Origin: Liolophura sinensis
Taxonomy: Eukaryota > Mollusca > Polyplacophora > Chitonida > Chitonidae
Length of the DNA stretch: 64,000 nucleotides
Reading direction: 5' to 3'
Assembly (NCBI RefSeq): GCF_032854445.1
Contig: NW_027018023.1
Coordinates: 50,477 to 114,476 of the forward strand
Below are positions 14,661 to 26,826 of this stretch, one piece after another. Each line of letters starts with the position of its first letter. Within the stretch, counting starts at the first letter, position 1. A program made the translations under genes and the position numbers. The notes under the pieces are model-generated. The model did no database searches and was not told the origin of the DNA. It was given only the letters and a program-made list of their open reading frames with translations.

Positions 14661-17625
14661 TACATGTAGAAAAACCACACCATTTTTATATAAAAAACAC
14701 AAGGTACTTGATACAGTCTGCTGTAAAAAGTACAATTGAACACTGACCCACATCAATAAGGTGCCAAAAGATGCGCAATTGGGTCAGGCATCTCCAGGTG
14801 TTGAAAAATTGGAAATTTCCTTGGTTTCCATGGAGTAAGAGCCGTTGCTGGGCACGTGATTTTGACATAAATGATGATTCAATTGTGGCTACAGCCAAAA
14901 GTATTGGTCGGAGAGCAACGCGGTTTGCACCATTCGATTTCTCGTCACAAAATACGTCGGATTAGCCTCTTACCAGCAGCATTGGAACATTTTTTCCACT
15001 TTTGGATTTTTGCCTGGTCCTTTTGCTCATTGAAATCGGCTACATGTACTATGTACAATCGCGACTGGTCATTACTATATTCAACTTTTGATTATAAGTT
15101 ATGTGCCCTTCGGTAGCCCAGAAGATGTCAAATCTTTGGGCCAAGCCCATTTAACTCACCCAGCAAATGTCTTACTTCTAAGTCGAAGATAAACTTAATC
15201 TCTTTATCTACATGTAGAAAAACCACACCATTTTTATATAAAAACCACAAGGTACTTGATACAGTCTGCTGTAAAAAGTACAATTGAACACTGACCCACA
15301 TCAATAAGGTGCCAAAAGATGCGCAATTGGGTCAGGCATCTCCAGGTGTTGAAAAATTGCAAATTTCCTTGGTTTCCATGGAGTAAGAGCCGTTGCTGGG
15401 CACGTGATTTTGACATAAATGATGATTCAATTCTGGCTACAGCCAAAAGTATTGGTCGGAGAGCAACGCGGTTTGCACCATTCGATTTCTCGTCACAAAA
15501 TACGTCGGATTAGCCTCTTACCAGCAGCATTGGAACATTTTTTCCACTTTTGGATTTTTGCCTGGTCCTTTTGCTAATTGAAATCGGCTACATGTACTAT
15601 GTACAATCGCGACTGGTCATTACTATATTCAACTTTTGATTATAAGTTATGTGCCCTTCGGTAGCCCAGAAGATGTCAAATCTTTGGGCCAAGCCCATTT
15701 AACTCACCCAGCAAATGTCTTACTTCTAAGTCGAAGATAAACTTAATCTCTTTATCTACATGTAGAAAAACCACACCATTTTTATATAAAAACCACAAGG
15801 TACTTGATACAGTCTGCTGTAAAAAGTACAATTGAACACTGACCCACATCAATAAGGTGCCAAAAGATGCGCAATTGGGTCAGGCATCTCCAGGTGTTGA
15901 AAAATTGGAAATTTCCTTGGTTTCCATGGAGTAAGAGCCGTTGCTGGGCACGTGATTTTGACATAAATGATGATTCAATTGTGGCTACAGCCAAAAGTAT
16001 TGGTCGGAGAGCAACGCGGTTTGCACCATTCGATTTCTCGTCACAAAATACGTCGGATTAGCCTCTTACCAGCAGCATTGGAACATTTTTTCCACTTTTG
16101 GATTTTTGCCTGGTCCTTTTGCTAATTGAAATCGGCTACATGTACTATGTACAATCGCGACTGGTCATTACTATATTCAACTTTTGATTATAAGTTATGT
16201 GCCCTTCGGTAGCCCAGAAGATGTCAAATCTTTGGGCCAAGCCCATTTAACTCACCCAGCAAATGTCTTACTTCTAAGTCGAAGATAAACTTAATCTCTT
16301 TATCTACATGTAGAAAAACCACACCATTTTTATATAAAAACCACAAGGTACTTGATACAGTCTGCTGTAAAAAGTACAATTGAACACTGACCCACATCAA
16401 TAAGGTGCCAAAAGATGCGCAATTGGGTCAGGCATCTCCAGGTGTTGAAAAATTGGAAATTTCCTTGGTTTCCATGGAGTAAGAGCCGTTGCTGGGCACG
16501 TGATTTTGACATAAATGATGATTCAATTGTGGCTACAGCCAAAAGTATTGGTCGGAGAGCAACGCGGTTTGCACCATTCGATTTCTCGTCACAAAATACG
16601 TCGGATTAGCCTCTTACCAGCAGCATTGGAACATTTTTTCCACTTTTGGATTTTTGCCTGGTCCTTTTGCTCATTGAAATCGGCTACATGTACTATGTAC
16701 AATCGCGACTGGTCATTACTATATTCAACTTTTGATTATAAGTTATGTGCCCTTCGGTAGCCCAGAAGATGTCAAATCTTTGGGCCAAGCCCATTTAACT
16801 CACCCAGCAAATGTCTTACTTCTAAGTCGAAGATAAACTTAATCTCTTTATCTACATGTAGAAAAACCACACCATTTTTATATAAAAAACACAAGGTACT
16901 TGATACAGTCTGCTGTAAAAAGTACAATTGAACACTGACCCACATCAATAAGGTGCCAAAAGATGCGCAATTGGGTCAGGCATCTCCAGGTGTTGTAAAA
17001 TTGAAAATTTCCTTGGTTTCCATGGAGTAAGAGCCGTTGCTGGGCACGTGATTTTGACATAAATGATGATTCAATTGTGGCTACAGCCAAAAGTATTGGT
17101 CGGAGAGCAACGCGGTTTGCACCATTCGATTTCTCGTCACAAAATACGTCGGATTAGCCTCTTACCAGCAGCATTGGAACATTTTTTCCACTTTTGGATT
17201 TTTGCCTGGTCCTCTTGCTAATTGAAATCGGCTACATGTACTATGTACAATCGCGACTGGTCATTACTATATTCAACTTTTGATTATAAGTTATGTGCCC
17301 TTCGGTAGCCCAGAAGATGTCAAATCTTTGGGCCAAGCCCATTTAACTCACCCAGCAAATGTCTTACTTCTAAGTCGAAGATAAACTTAATCTCTTTATC
17401 TACATGTAGAAAAACCACACCATTTTTATATAAAAACCACAAGGTACTTGATACAGTCTGCTGTAAAAAGTACAATTGAACACTGACCCACATCAATAAG
17501 GTGCCAAAAGATGCGCAATTGGGTCAGGCATCTCCAGGTGTTGAAAAATTGGAAATTTCCTTGGTTTCCATGGAGTAAGAGCCGTTGCTGGGCACGTGAT
17601 TTTGACATAAATGATGATTCAATTG

Positions 17626-17735
17626 TGGCTACAGCCAAAAGTATTGGTCGGAGAGCAACGCGGTTTGCACCATTCGATTTCTCGTCACAAAATACGTCGG
17701 ATTAGCCTCTTACCAGCAGCATTGGAACATTTTTT
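17626..17735 (+). promoter_or_regulatory. Weak RNA polymerase III-like A box, B box and T-run (one per unit)
   Basis: TGGCTACAGCC (unit 116-126) resembles the A-box consensus only if one extra base is allowed. CATTCGATTTC (unit 161-171) has the TTCGA core of a B box but differs at three defined consensus positions. The spacing of about 45 bp is plausible, and a T6 to T8 run (unit 220-227) lies about 50 bp downstream where a terminator would sit. No tRNA cloverleaf, 5S rRNA or known short interspersed element is recognisable. This may be chance; it is recorded as a testable hypothesis only. Confidence 0.15.
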
Positions 17736-17970
17736 CCACTTTTGGATTTTTGCCTGGTCCTTTTGCTAATTGAAATCGGCTACATGTACTATGTACAATC
17801 GCGACTGGTCATTACTATATTCAACTTTTGATTATAAGTTATGTGCCCTTCGGTAGCCCAGAAGATGTCAAATCTTTGGGCCAAGCCCATTTAACTCACC
17901 CAGCAAATGTCTTACTTCTAAGTCGAAGATAAACTTAATCTCTTTATCTACATGTAGAAAAACCACACCA

Positions 17971-17984
17971 TTTTTATATAAAAA
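17971..17984. promoter_or_regulatory. TATA-type 14-bp perfect palindrome (one instance per unit)
   Basis: TTTTTATATAAAAA reads identically on both strands and holds a TATATAAAA core in each direction. It occupies unit positions 461-474 and is present in almost every copy. It is broken by A to T at 472 in the tails of the units starting at 40524, 41620, 47649 and 58060, and shortened by one T near 13040 and 60705. It could act as a bidirectional TATA element for satellite transcripts, or it may only be a flexible A/T tract. No start site or transcript can be shown from sequence. Confidence 0.3.
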
Positions 17985-18606
17985 CCACAAGGTACTTGAT
18001 ACAGTCTGCTGTAAAAAGTACAATTGAACACTGACCCACATCAATAAGGTGCCAAAAGATGCGCAATTGGGTCAGGCATCTCCAGGTGTTGAAAAATTGG
18101 AAATTTCCTTGGTTTCCATGGAGTAAGAGCCGTTGCTGGGCACGTGATTTTGACATAAATGATGATTCAATTGTGGCTACAGCCAAAAGTATTGGTCGGA
18201 GAGCAACGCGGTTTGCACCATTCGCTTTCTCGTCACAAAATACGTCGGATTAGCCTCTTACCAGCAGCATTGGAACATTTTTTCCACTTTTGGATTTTTG
18301 CCTGGTCCTTTTGCTCATTGAAATCGGCTACATGTACTATGTACAATCGCGACTGGTCATTACTATATTCAACTTTTGATTATAAGTTATGTGCCCTTCG
18401 GTAGCCCAGAAGATGTCAAATCTTTGGGCCAAGCCCATTTAACTCACCCAGCAAATGTCTTACTTCTAAGTCGAAGATAAACTTAATCTCTTTATCTACA
18501 TGTAGAAAAACCACACCATTTTTATATAAAAACCACAAGGTACTTGATACAGTCTGCTGTAAAAAGTACAATTGAACACTGACCCACATCAATAAGGTGC
18601 CAAAAG

Positions 18607-21600
18607 ATGCGCAATTGGGTCAGGCATCTCCAGGTGTTGAAAAATTGGAAATTTCCTTGGTTTCCATGGAGTAAGAGCCGTTGCTGGGCACGTGATTTTG
18701 ACATAAATGATGATTCAATTGTGGCTACAGCCAAAAGTATTGGTCGGAGAGCAACGCGGTTTGCACCATTCGATTTCTCGTCACAAAATACGTCGGATTA
18801 GTTTCTTACCAGCAGCATTGGAACATTTTTTCCACTTTTGGATTTTTGCCTGGTCCTTTTGCTCATTGAAATCGGCTACATGTACTATGTACCATCGCGA
18901 CTGGTCATTACTATATTCAACTTTTGATTATAAGTTATGTGCCCTTCGGTAGCCCAGAAGATGTCAAATCTTTGGGCCAAGCCCATTTAACTCACCCAGC
19001 AAATGTCTTACTTCCCAGTCGAAGATAATCTCAATGTCTTTATCTACATGTAGAAAAACCACACCATTTTTATATAAAAAACACAAGGTACTTGATACAG
19101 TCTGCTGTAAAAAGTACAATTGAACACTGACCCACATCAATAAGGTGCCAAAAGATGCGCAATTGGGTCAGGCATCTCCAGCTGTTGAAAAATTGGAAAT
19201 TTCCTTGGTTTCCATGGAGTAAGAGCCGTTGCTGGGCACGTGATTTTGACATAAATGATGATTCAATTGTGGCTACAGCCAAAAGTATTGGTCGGAGAGC
19301 AACGCGGTTTGCACCATTCGATTTCTCGTCACAAAATACGTCGGATTAGCCTCTTACCAGCACGATTGGAGCATTTTTTTTACTTTTGGATTTTTGCCTG
19401 GTCCTTTTGCTAATTGAAATCGGCTACATGTACTATGTACAATCGCGACTGGTCATTACTATATTCAACTTTTGATTATAAGTTATGTGCCCTTCGGTAG
19501 CCCAGAAGATGTCAAATCTTTGGGCCAAGCCCATTTAACTCACCCAGCAAATGTCTTACTTCTAAGTCGAAGATAAACTTAATCTCTTTATCTACATGTA
19601 GAAAAACCACACCATTTTTATATAAAAACCACAAGGTACTTGATACAGTCTGCTGTAAAAAGTACAATTGAACACTGACCCACATCAATAAGGTGCCAAA
19701 AGATGCGCAATTGGGTCAGGCATCTCCAGGTGTTGAAAAATTGGAAATTTCCTTGGTTTCCATGGAGTAAGAGCCGTTGCTGGGCACGTGATTTTGACAT
19801 AAATGATGATTCAATTGTGGCTACAGCCAAAAGTATTGGTCGGAGAGTAACGCGGTTTGCACCATTCGACTTCTCGTCACAAAATACGTCAGATTAGCCT
19901 CTTACCAGCAGGATTGGAACATCTTTTCCACTTTTGGATTTTTGCCTGGTCCTTTTGCTAATTGAAATCGGCTACATGTACTATGTACAATCGCGACTGG
20001 TCATTACTATATTCAACTTTTGATTATAAGTTATGTGCCCTTCGGTAGCCCAGAAGATGTCAAATCTTTGGGCCAAGCCCATTTAACTCACCCAGCAAAT
20101 GTCTTACTTCTAAGTCGAAGATAAACTTAATCTCTTTATCTACATGTAGAAAAACCACACCATTTTTATATAAAAAACACAAGGTACTTGATACAGTCTG
20201 CTGTAAAAAGTACAATTGAACACTGACCCACATCAATAAGGTGCCAAAAGATGCGCAATTGGGTCAGGCATCTCCAGGTGTTGTAAAATTGCAAATTTCC
20301 TTGGTTTCCATGGAGTAAGAGCCGTTGCTGGGCACGTGATTTTGACATAAATGATGATTCAATTGTGGCTACAGCCAAAAGTATTGGTCGGAGAGCAACG
20401 CGGTTTGCACCATTCGATTTCTCGTCACAAAATACGTCGGATTAGCCTCTTACCAGCAGCATTGGAACATTTTTTCCACTTTTGGATTTTTGCCTGGTCC
20501 TTTTGCTAATTGAAATCGGCTACATGTACTATGTACCATCGCGACTGGTCATTACTATATTCAACTTTTGATTATAAGTTATGTGCCCTTCGGTAGCCCA
20601 GAAGACGTCAAATCTTTGGGCCAAGCCCATTTAACTCACCCAGCAAATGTCTTACTTCTAAGTCGAAGATAAACTCAATGTCTTTATCTACATGTAGAAA
20701 AACCACACCATTTTTATATAAAAAACACAAGGTACTTGATACAGTCTGCTGTAAAAAGTACAATTGAACACTGACCCACATCAATAAGGTGCCAAAAGAT
20801 GCGCAATTGGGTCAGGCATCTCCAGCTGTTGAAAAATTGCAAATTTCCTTGGTTTCCATGGAGTAAGAGCCGTTGCTGGGCACGTGATTTTGACATAAAT
20901 GATGATTCAATTGTGGCTACAGCCAAAAGTATTGGTCGGAGAGCAACGCGGTTTGCACCATTCGATTTCTCGTCACAAAATACGTCGGATTAGCCTCTTA
21001 CCAGCACGATTGGAGCATTTTTTTTACTTTTGGATTTTTGCCTGGTCCTTTTGCTAATTGAAATCGGCTACATGTACTATGTACAATCGCGACTGGTCAT
21101 TACTATATTCAACTTTTGATTATAAGTTATGTGCCCTTCGGTAGCCCAGAAGATGTCAAATCTTTGGGCCAAGCCCATTTAACTCACCCAGCAAATGTCT
21201 TACTTCTAAGTCGAAGATAAACTTATCCTCTTTATCTACATGTAGAAAAACCACACCATTTTTATATAAAAACCACAAGGTACTTGATACAGTCTGCTGT
21301 AAAAAGTACAATTGAACACTGACCCACATCAATAAGGTGCCAAAAGATGCGCAATTGGGTCAGGCATCTCCAGGTGTTGAAAAATTGGAAATTTCCTTGG
21401 TTTCCATGGAGTAAGAGCCGTTGCTGGGCACGTGATTTTGACATAAATGATGATTCAATTGTGGCTACAGCCAAAAGTATTGGTCGGAGAGCAACGCGGT
21501 TTGCACCATTCGATTTCTCGTCACAAAATACGTCGGATTAGCCTCTTACCAGCAGCATTGGAACATTTTTTCCACTTTTGGATTTTTGCCTGGTCCTTTT

Positions 21601-22442
21601 GCTAATTGAAATCGGCTACATGTACTATGTACAATCGCGACTGGTCATTACTATATTCAACTTTTGATTATAAGTTATGTGCCCTTCGGTAGCCCAGAAG
21701 ATGTCAAATCTTTGGGCCAAGCCCATTTAACTCACCCAGCAAATGTCTTACTTCTAAGTCGAAGATAAACTTAATCTCTTTATCTACATGTAGAAAAACC
21801 ACACCATTTTTATATAAAAACCACAAGGTACTTGATACAGTCTGCTGTAAAAAGTACAATTGAACACTGACCCACATCAATAAGGTGCCAAAAGATGCGC
21901 AATTGGGTCAGGCATCTCCAGGTGTTGAAAAATTGGAAATTTCCTTGGTTTCCATGGAGTAAGAGCCGTTGCTGGGCACGTGATTTTGACATAAATGATG
22001 ATTCAATTGTGGCTACAGCCAAAAGTATTGGTCGGAGAGCAACGCGGTTTGCACCATTCGATTTCTCGTCACAAAATACGTCGGATTAGCCTCTTACCAG
22101 CAGCATTGGAACATTTTTTCCACTTTTGGATTTTTGCCTGGTCCTTTTGCTCATTGAAATCGGCTACATGTACTATGTACAATCGCGACTGGTCATTACT
22201 ATATTCAACTTTTGATTATAAGTTATGTGCCCTTCGGTAGCCCAGAAGATGTCAAATCTTTGGGCCAAGCCCATTTAACTCACCCAGCAAATGTCTTACT
22301 TCTAAGTCGAAGATAAACTTAATCTCTTTATCTACATGTAGAAAAACCACACCATTTTTATATAAAAACCACAAGGTACTTGATACAGTCTGCTGTAAAA
22401 AGTACAATTGAACACTGACCCACATCAATAAGGTGCCAAAAG
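18607..22442 (+). repeat. 7-unit higher-order block, copy 1 (units 34-40)
   Basis: Units start at 18607, 19155, 19703, 20251, 20799, 21347 and 21895, total 3,836 bp = 7 x 548. Ordered markers: TAGTTTC/GCTCATT/CCCAGTC with AATCTCAATG; C28 with long T-run; T146/C168/A189 with ACATCTTTT; TTGTAAAATT with GACGTC; C28 with long T-run; plain unit; GCTCATT unit. The next seven units repeat this order, so this is a higher-order repeat. The first five units also match 11481-14221. Private changes include TTATCCTC near 21225. Confidence 0.88.
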
Positions 22443-25400
22443 ATGCGCAATTGGGTCAGGCATCTCCAGGTGTTGAAAAATTGGAAATTTCCTTGGTTTC
22501 CATGGAGTAAGAGCCGTTGCTGGGCACGTGATTTTGACATAAATGATGATTCAATTGTGGCTACAGCCAAAAGTATTGGTCGGAGAGCAACGCGGTTTGC
22601 ACCATTCGATTTCTCGTCACAAAATACGTCGGATTAGTTTCTTACCAGCAGCATTGGAACATTTTTTCCACTTTTGGATTTTTGCCTGGTCCTTTTGCTC
22701 ATTGAAATCGGCTACATGTACTATGTACCATCGCGACTGGTCATTACTATATTCAACTTTTGATTATAAGTTATGTGCCCTTCGGTAGCCCAGAAGATGT
22801 CAAATCTTTGGGCCAAGCCCATTTAACTCACCCAGCAAATGTCTTACTTCTCAGTCGAAGATAATCTCAATGTCTTTATCTACATGTAGAAAAACCACAC
22901 CATTTTTATATAAAAACCACAAGGTACTTGATACAGTCTGCTGTAAAAAGTACAATTGAACACTGACCCACATCAATAAGGTGCCAAAAGATGCGCAATT
23001 GGGTCAGGCATCTCCAGCTGTTGAAAAATTGCAAATTTCCTTGGTTTCCATGGAGTAAGAACCGTTGCTGGGCACGTGATTTTGACATAAATGATGATTC
23101 AATTGTGGCTACAGCCAAAAGTATTGGTCGGAGAGCAACGCGGTTTGCACCATTCGATTTCTCGTCACAAAATACGTCGGATTAGCCTCTTACCAGCACG
23201 ATTGGAGCATTTTTTTTACTTTTGGATTTTTGCCTGGTCCTTTTGCTAATTGAAATCGGCTACATGTACTATGTACAATCGCGACTGGTCATTACTATAT
23301 TCAACTTTTGATTATAAGTTATGTGCCCTTCGGTAGCCCAGAAGATGTCAAATCTTTGGGCCAAGCCCATTTAACTCACCCAGCAAATGTCTTACTTCTA
23401 AGTCGAAGATAAACTTAATCTCTTTATCTACATGTAGAAAAACCACACCATTTTTATATAAAAACCACAAGGTACTTGATACAGTCTGCTGTAAAAAGTA
23501 CAATTGAACACTGACCCACATCAATAAGGTGCCAAAAGATGCGCAATTGGGTCAGGCATCTCCAGGTGTTGAAAAATTGGAAATTTCCTTGGTTTCCATG
23601 GAGTAAGAGCCGTTGCTGGGCACGTGATTTTGACATAAATGATGATTCAATTGTGGCTACAGCCAAAAGTATTGGTCGGAGAGTAACGCGGTTTGCACCA
23701 TTCGACTTCTCGTCACAAAATACGTCAGATTAGCCTCTTACCAGCAGCATTGGAACATCTTTTCCACTTTTGGATTTTTGCCTGGTCCTTTTGCTAATTG
23801 AAATCGGCTACATGTGCTATGTACAATCGCGACTGGTCATTACTATATTCAACTTTTGATTATAAGTTATGTGCCCTTCGGTAGCCCAGAAGATGTCAAA
23901 TCTTTGGGCCAAGCCCATTTAACTCACCCAGCAAATGTCTTACTTCTAAGTCGAAGATAAACTTAATCTCTTTATCTACATGTAGAAAAACCACACCATT
24001 TTTATATAAAAACCACAAGGTACTTGATACAGTCTGCTGTAAAAAGTACAATTGAACACTGACCCACATCAATAAGGTGCCAAAAGATGCGCAATTGGGT
24101 CAGGCATCTCCAGGTGTTGTAAAATTGCAAATTTCCTTGGTTTCCATGGAGTAAGAGCCGTTGCTGGGCACGTGATTTTGACATAAATGATGATTCAATT
24201 GTGGCTACAGCCAAAAGTATTGGTCGGAGAGCAACGCGGTTTGCACCATTCGATTTCTCGTCACAAAATACGTCGGATTAGCCTCTTACCAGCAGCATTG
24301 GAACATTTTTTCCACTTTTGGATTTTTGCCTGGTCCTTTTGCTAATTGAAATCGGCTACATGTACTATGTACCATCGCGACTGGTCATTACTATATTCAA
24401 CTTTTGATTATAAGTTATGTGCCCTTCGGTAGCCCAGAAGACGTCAAATCTTTGGGCCAAGCCCATTTAACTCACCCAGCAAATGTCTTACTTCTAAGTC
24501 GAAGATAAACTCAATGTCTTTATCTACATGTAGAAAAACCACACCATTTTTATATAAAAAACACAAGGTACTTGATACAGTCTGCTGTAAAAAGTACAAT
24601 TGAACACTGACCCACATCAATAAGGTGCCAAAAGATGCGCAATTGGGTCAGGCATCTCCAGCTGTTGAAAAATTGCAAATTTCCTTGGTTTCCATGGAGT
24701 AAGAGCCGTTGCTGGGCACGTGATTTTGACATAAATGATGATTCAATTGTGGCTACAGCCAAAAGTATTGGTCGGAGAGCAACGCGGTTTGCACCATTCG
24801 ATTTCTCGTCAAAAAATACGTCGGATTAGCCTCTTACCAGCACGATTGGAGCATTTTTTTTACTTTTGGATTTTTGCCTGGTCCTTTTGCTAATTGAAAT
24901 CGGCTACATGTACTATGTACCATCGCGACTGGTCATTACTATATTCAACTTTTGATTATAAGTTATGTGCCCTTCGGTAGCCCAGAAGATGTCAAATCTT
25001 TGGGCCAAGCCCATTTAACTCACCCAGCAAATGTCTTACTTCTAAGTCGAAGATAAACTTAATCTCTTTATCTACATGTAGAAAAACCACACCATTTTTA
25101 TATAAAAACCACAAGGTACTTGATACAGTCTGCTGTAAAAAGTACAATTGAACACTGACCCACATCAATAAGGTGCCAAAAGATGCGCAATTGGGTCAGG
25201 CATCTCCAGGTGTTGACAAATTGGAAATTTCCTTGGTTTCCATGGAGTAAGAGCCGTTGCTGGGCACGTGATTTTGACATAAATGATGATTCAATTGTGG
25301 CTACAGCCAAAAGTATTGGTCGGAGAGCAACGCGGTTTGCACCATTCGATTTCTCGTCACAAAATACGTCAGATTAGCCTCTTACCAGCAGCATTGGAAC

Positions 25401-26278
25401 ATTTTTTCCACTTTTGGATTTTTGCCTGGTCCTTTTGCTAATTGAAATCGGCTACATGTACTATGTACAATCGCGACTGGTCATTACTATATTCAACTTT
25501 TGATTATAAGTTATGTGCCCTTCGGTAGCCCAGAAGATGTCAAATCTTTGGGCCAAGCCCATTTAACTCACCCAGCAAATGTCTTACTTCTAAGTCGAAG
25601 ATAAACTCAATGTCTTTATCTACATGTAGAAAAACCACACCATTTTTATATAAAAAACACAAGGTACTTGATACAGTCTGCTGTAAAAAGTACAATTGAA
25701 CACTGACCCACATCAATAAGGTGCCAAAAGATGCGCAATTGGGTCAGGCATCTCCAGGTGTTGATAAATTGCAAATTTCCTTGGTTTCCATGGAGTAAGA
25801 GCCGTTGCTGGGCACGTGATTTTGACATAAATGATGATTCAATTGTGGCTACAGCCAAAAGTATTGGTCGGAGAGCAACGCGGTTTGCACCATTCGATTT
25901 CTCGTCACAAAATACGTCGGATTAGCCTCTTACCAGCAGCATTGGAACATTTTTTCCACTTTTGGATTTTTGCCTGGTCCTTTTGCTCATTGAAATCGGC
26001 TACATGTACTATGTACAATCGCGACTGGTCATTACTATATTCAACTTTTGATTATAAGTTATGTGCCCTTCGGTAGCCCAGAAGATGTCAAATCTTTGGG
26101 CCAAGCCCATTTAACTCACCCAGCAAATGTCTTACTTCTAAGTCGAAGATAATCTCAATGTCTTTATCTACATGTAGAAAAACCACACCATTTTTATATA
26201 AAAAACACAAGGTACTTGATACAGTCTGCTGTAAAAAGTACAATTGAACACTGACCCACATCAATAAGGTGCCAAAAG
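22443..26278 (+). repeat. 7-unit higher-order block, copy 2 (units 41-47)
   Basis: Units start at 22443, 22991, 23539, 24087, 24635, 25183 and 25731, again 3,836 bp. The marker order of 18607-22442 is repeated: TAGTTTC with AATCTCAATG, long T-run, T146/C168/A189 with ACATCTTTT, TTGTAAAATT with GACGTC, long T-run, plain, GCTCATT. Differences show later change: CTCAGTC instead of CCCAGTC, GAACCG in 22991, GCAGCATTGG in 23539, TCAAAAAATAC in 24635, TTGACAAATT in 25183 and TTGATAAATT in 25731. Confidence 0.88.
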
Positions 26279-26826
26279 ATGCGCAATTGGGTCAGGCATC
26301 TCCAGCTGTTGAAAAATTGCAAATTTCCTTGGTTTCCATGGAGTAAGAGCCGTTGCTGGGCACGTGATTTTGACATAAATGATGATTCAATTGTGGCTAC
26401 AGCCAAAAGTATTGGTCGGAGAGCAACGCGGTTTGCACCATTCGATTTCTCGTCACAAAATACGTCGGATTAGCGTCTTACCAGCACGATTGGAGCATTT
26501 TTTTTACTTTTGGATTTTTGCCTGGTCCTTTTGCTAATTGAAATCGGCTACATGTACTATGTACCATCGCCACTGGTCATTACTATATTCAACTTTTGAT
26601 TATAAGTTATGTGCCCTTCGGTAGCCCAGAAGATGTCAAATCTTTGGGCCAAGCCCATTTAACTCACCCAGCAAATGTCTTACTTCTAAGTCGAAGATAA
26701 ACTTAATCTCTTTATCTACATGTAGAAAAACCACACCATTTTTATATAAAAACCACAAGGTACTTGATACAGTCTGCTGTAAAAAGTACAATTGAACACT
26801 GACCCACATCAATAAGGTGCCAAAAG
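24087..26826 (+). repeat. 5-unit higher-order block, copy 1 (units 44-48)
   Basis: Units at 24087, 24635, 25183, 25731 and 26279 (2,740 bp = 5 x 548) carry an ordered set of rare markers: GACGTC; TCAAAAAATAC with long T-run; TTGACAAATT; TTGATAAATT with GCTCATT and AATCTCAATG; TAGCGTC with ATCGCCAC. The identical order follows immediately in 26827-29568. The block overlaps the second 7-unit copy, so the 5-unit duplication happened after the 7-unit one. Confidence 0.92.

Larger units (their letters stand above)
17511..18058 (+). repeat. Reference satellite monomer (548 bp)
   Basis: I use this unit as the reference because it matches the majority base at nearly every variable site (it has G at 42, where C and G are both common). 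Landmarks in unit coordinates: CCATGG at 59-64; CACGTG (E-box or G-box hexamer) at 83-88; a small hairpin TGGC-TACA-GCCA at 116-127; TTCGA core at 163-167; T6 run at 220-225; CTACATGTA at 270-278 and again at 438-446; ATGTAC as a direct repeat with one base between at 274-286; a 14-bp palindrome at 461-474; CAATTG at 6, 111 and 511. The phase start is arbitrary. I could not detect an ancestral shorter repeat inside the unit. Confidence 0.9.
14222..18606 (+). repeat. Satellite units 26-33
   Basis: Units start at 14222, 14771, 15319, 15867, 16415, 16963, 17511 and 18059. The GCTCATT marker (C at 258) occurs in 14771, 16415 and 18059, that is every third unit, which hints at a local trimer. Unit 14222 carries GAACCG at 70-75, shared only with unit 22991. 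It is also mosaic at the T-run: T8 but with the CAGCATTGGAAC spelling in front. Unit 16963 carries TTGTAAAATT. From 14771 onward every unit up to 27374 is exactly 548 bp. Confidence 0.95.

Noticed and set aside
17576-17750. Spliced-leader or U-snRNA-like layout: GGAGTAAGAG as a splice donor with ATTTTG or ATTTTTG as an Sm-like site
   Set aside because: Short motifs like these are expected by chance. The donor lacks the usual G before GT, no known leader exon is recognisable, and the spacing does not match known leader RNAs.
17836-17895. CCCTTCGG near GCCCAGAAGATG, reminiscent of the 5' end of U6 snRNA
   Set aside because: Only a few bases match. The highly conserved U6 core (ACAGAGA and the following stem) is absent.
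14222-23538. Shared GAACCG in units 14222 and 22991 as proof of a 16-unit duplication
   Set aside because: Only one marker is shared; the neighbouring units do not match at that offset, so a recurrent mutation or a short conversion is as likely.
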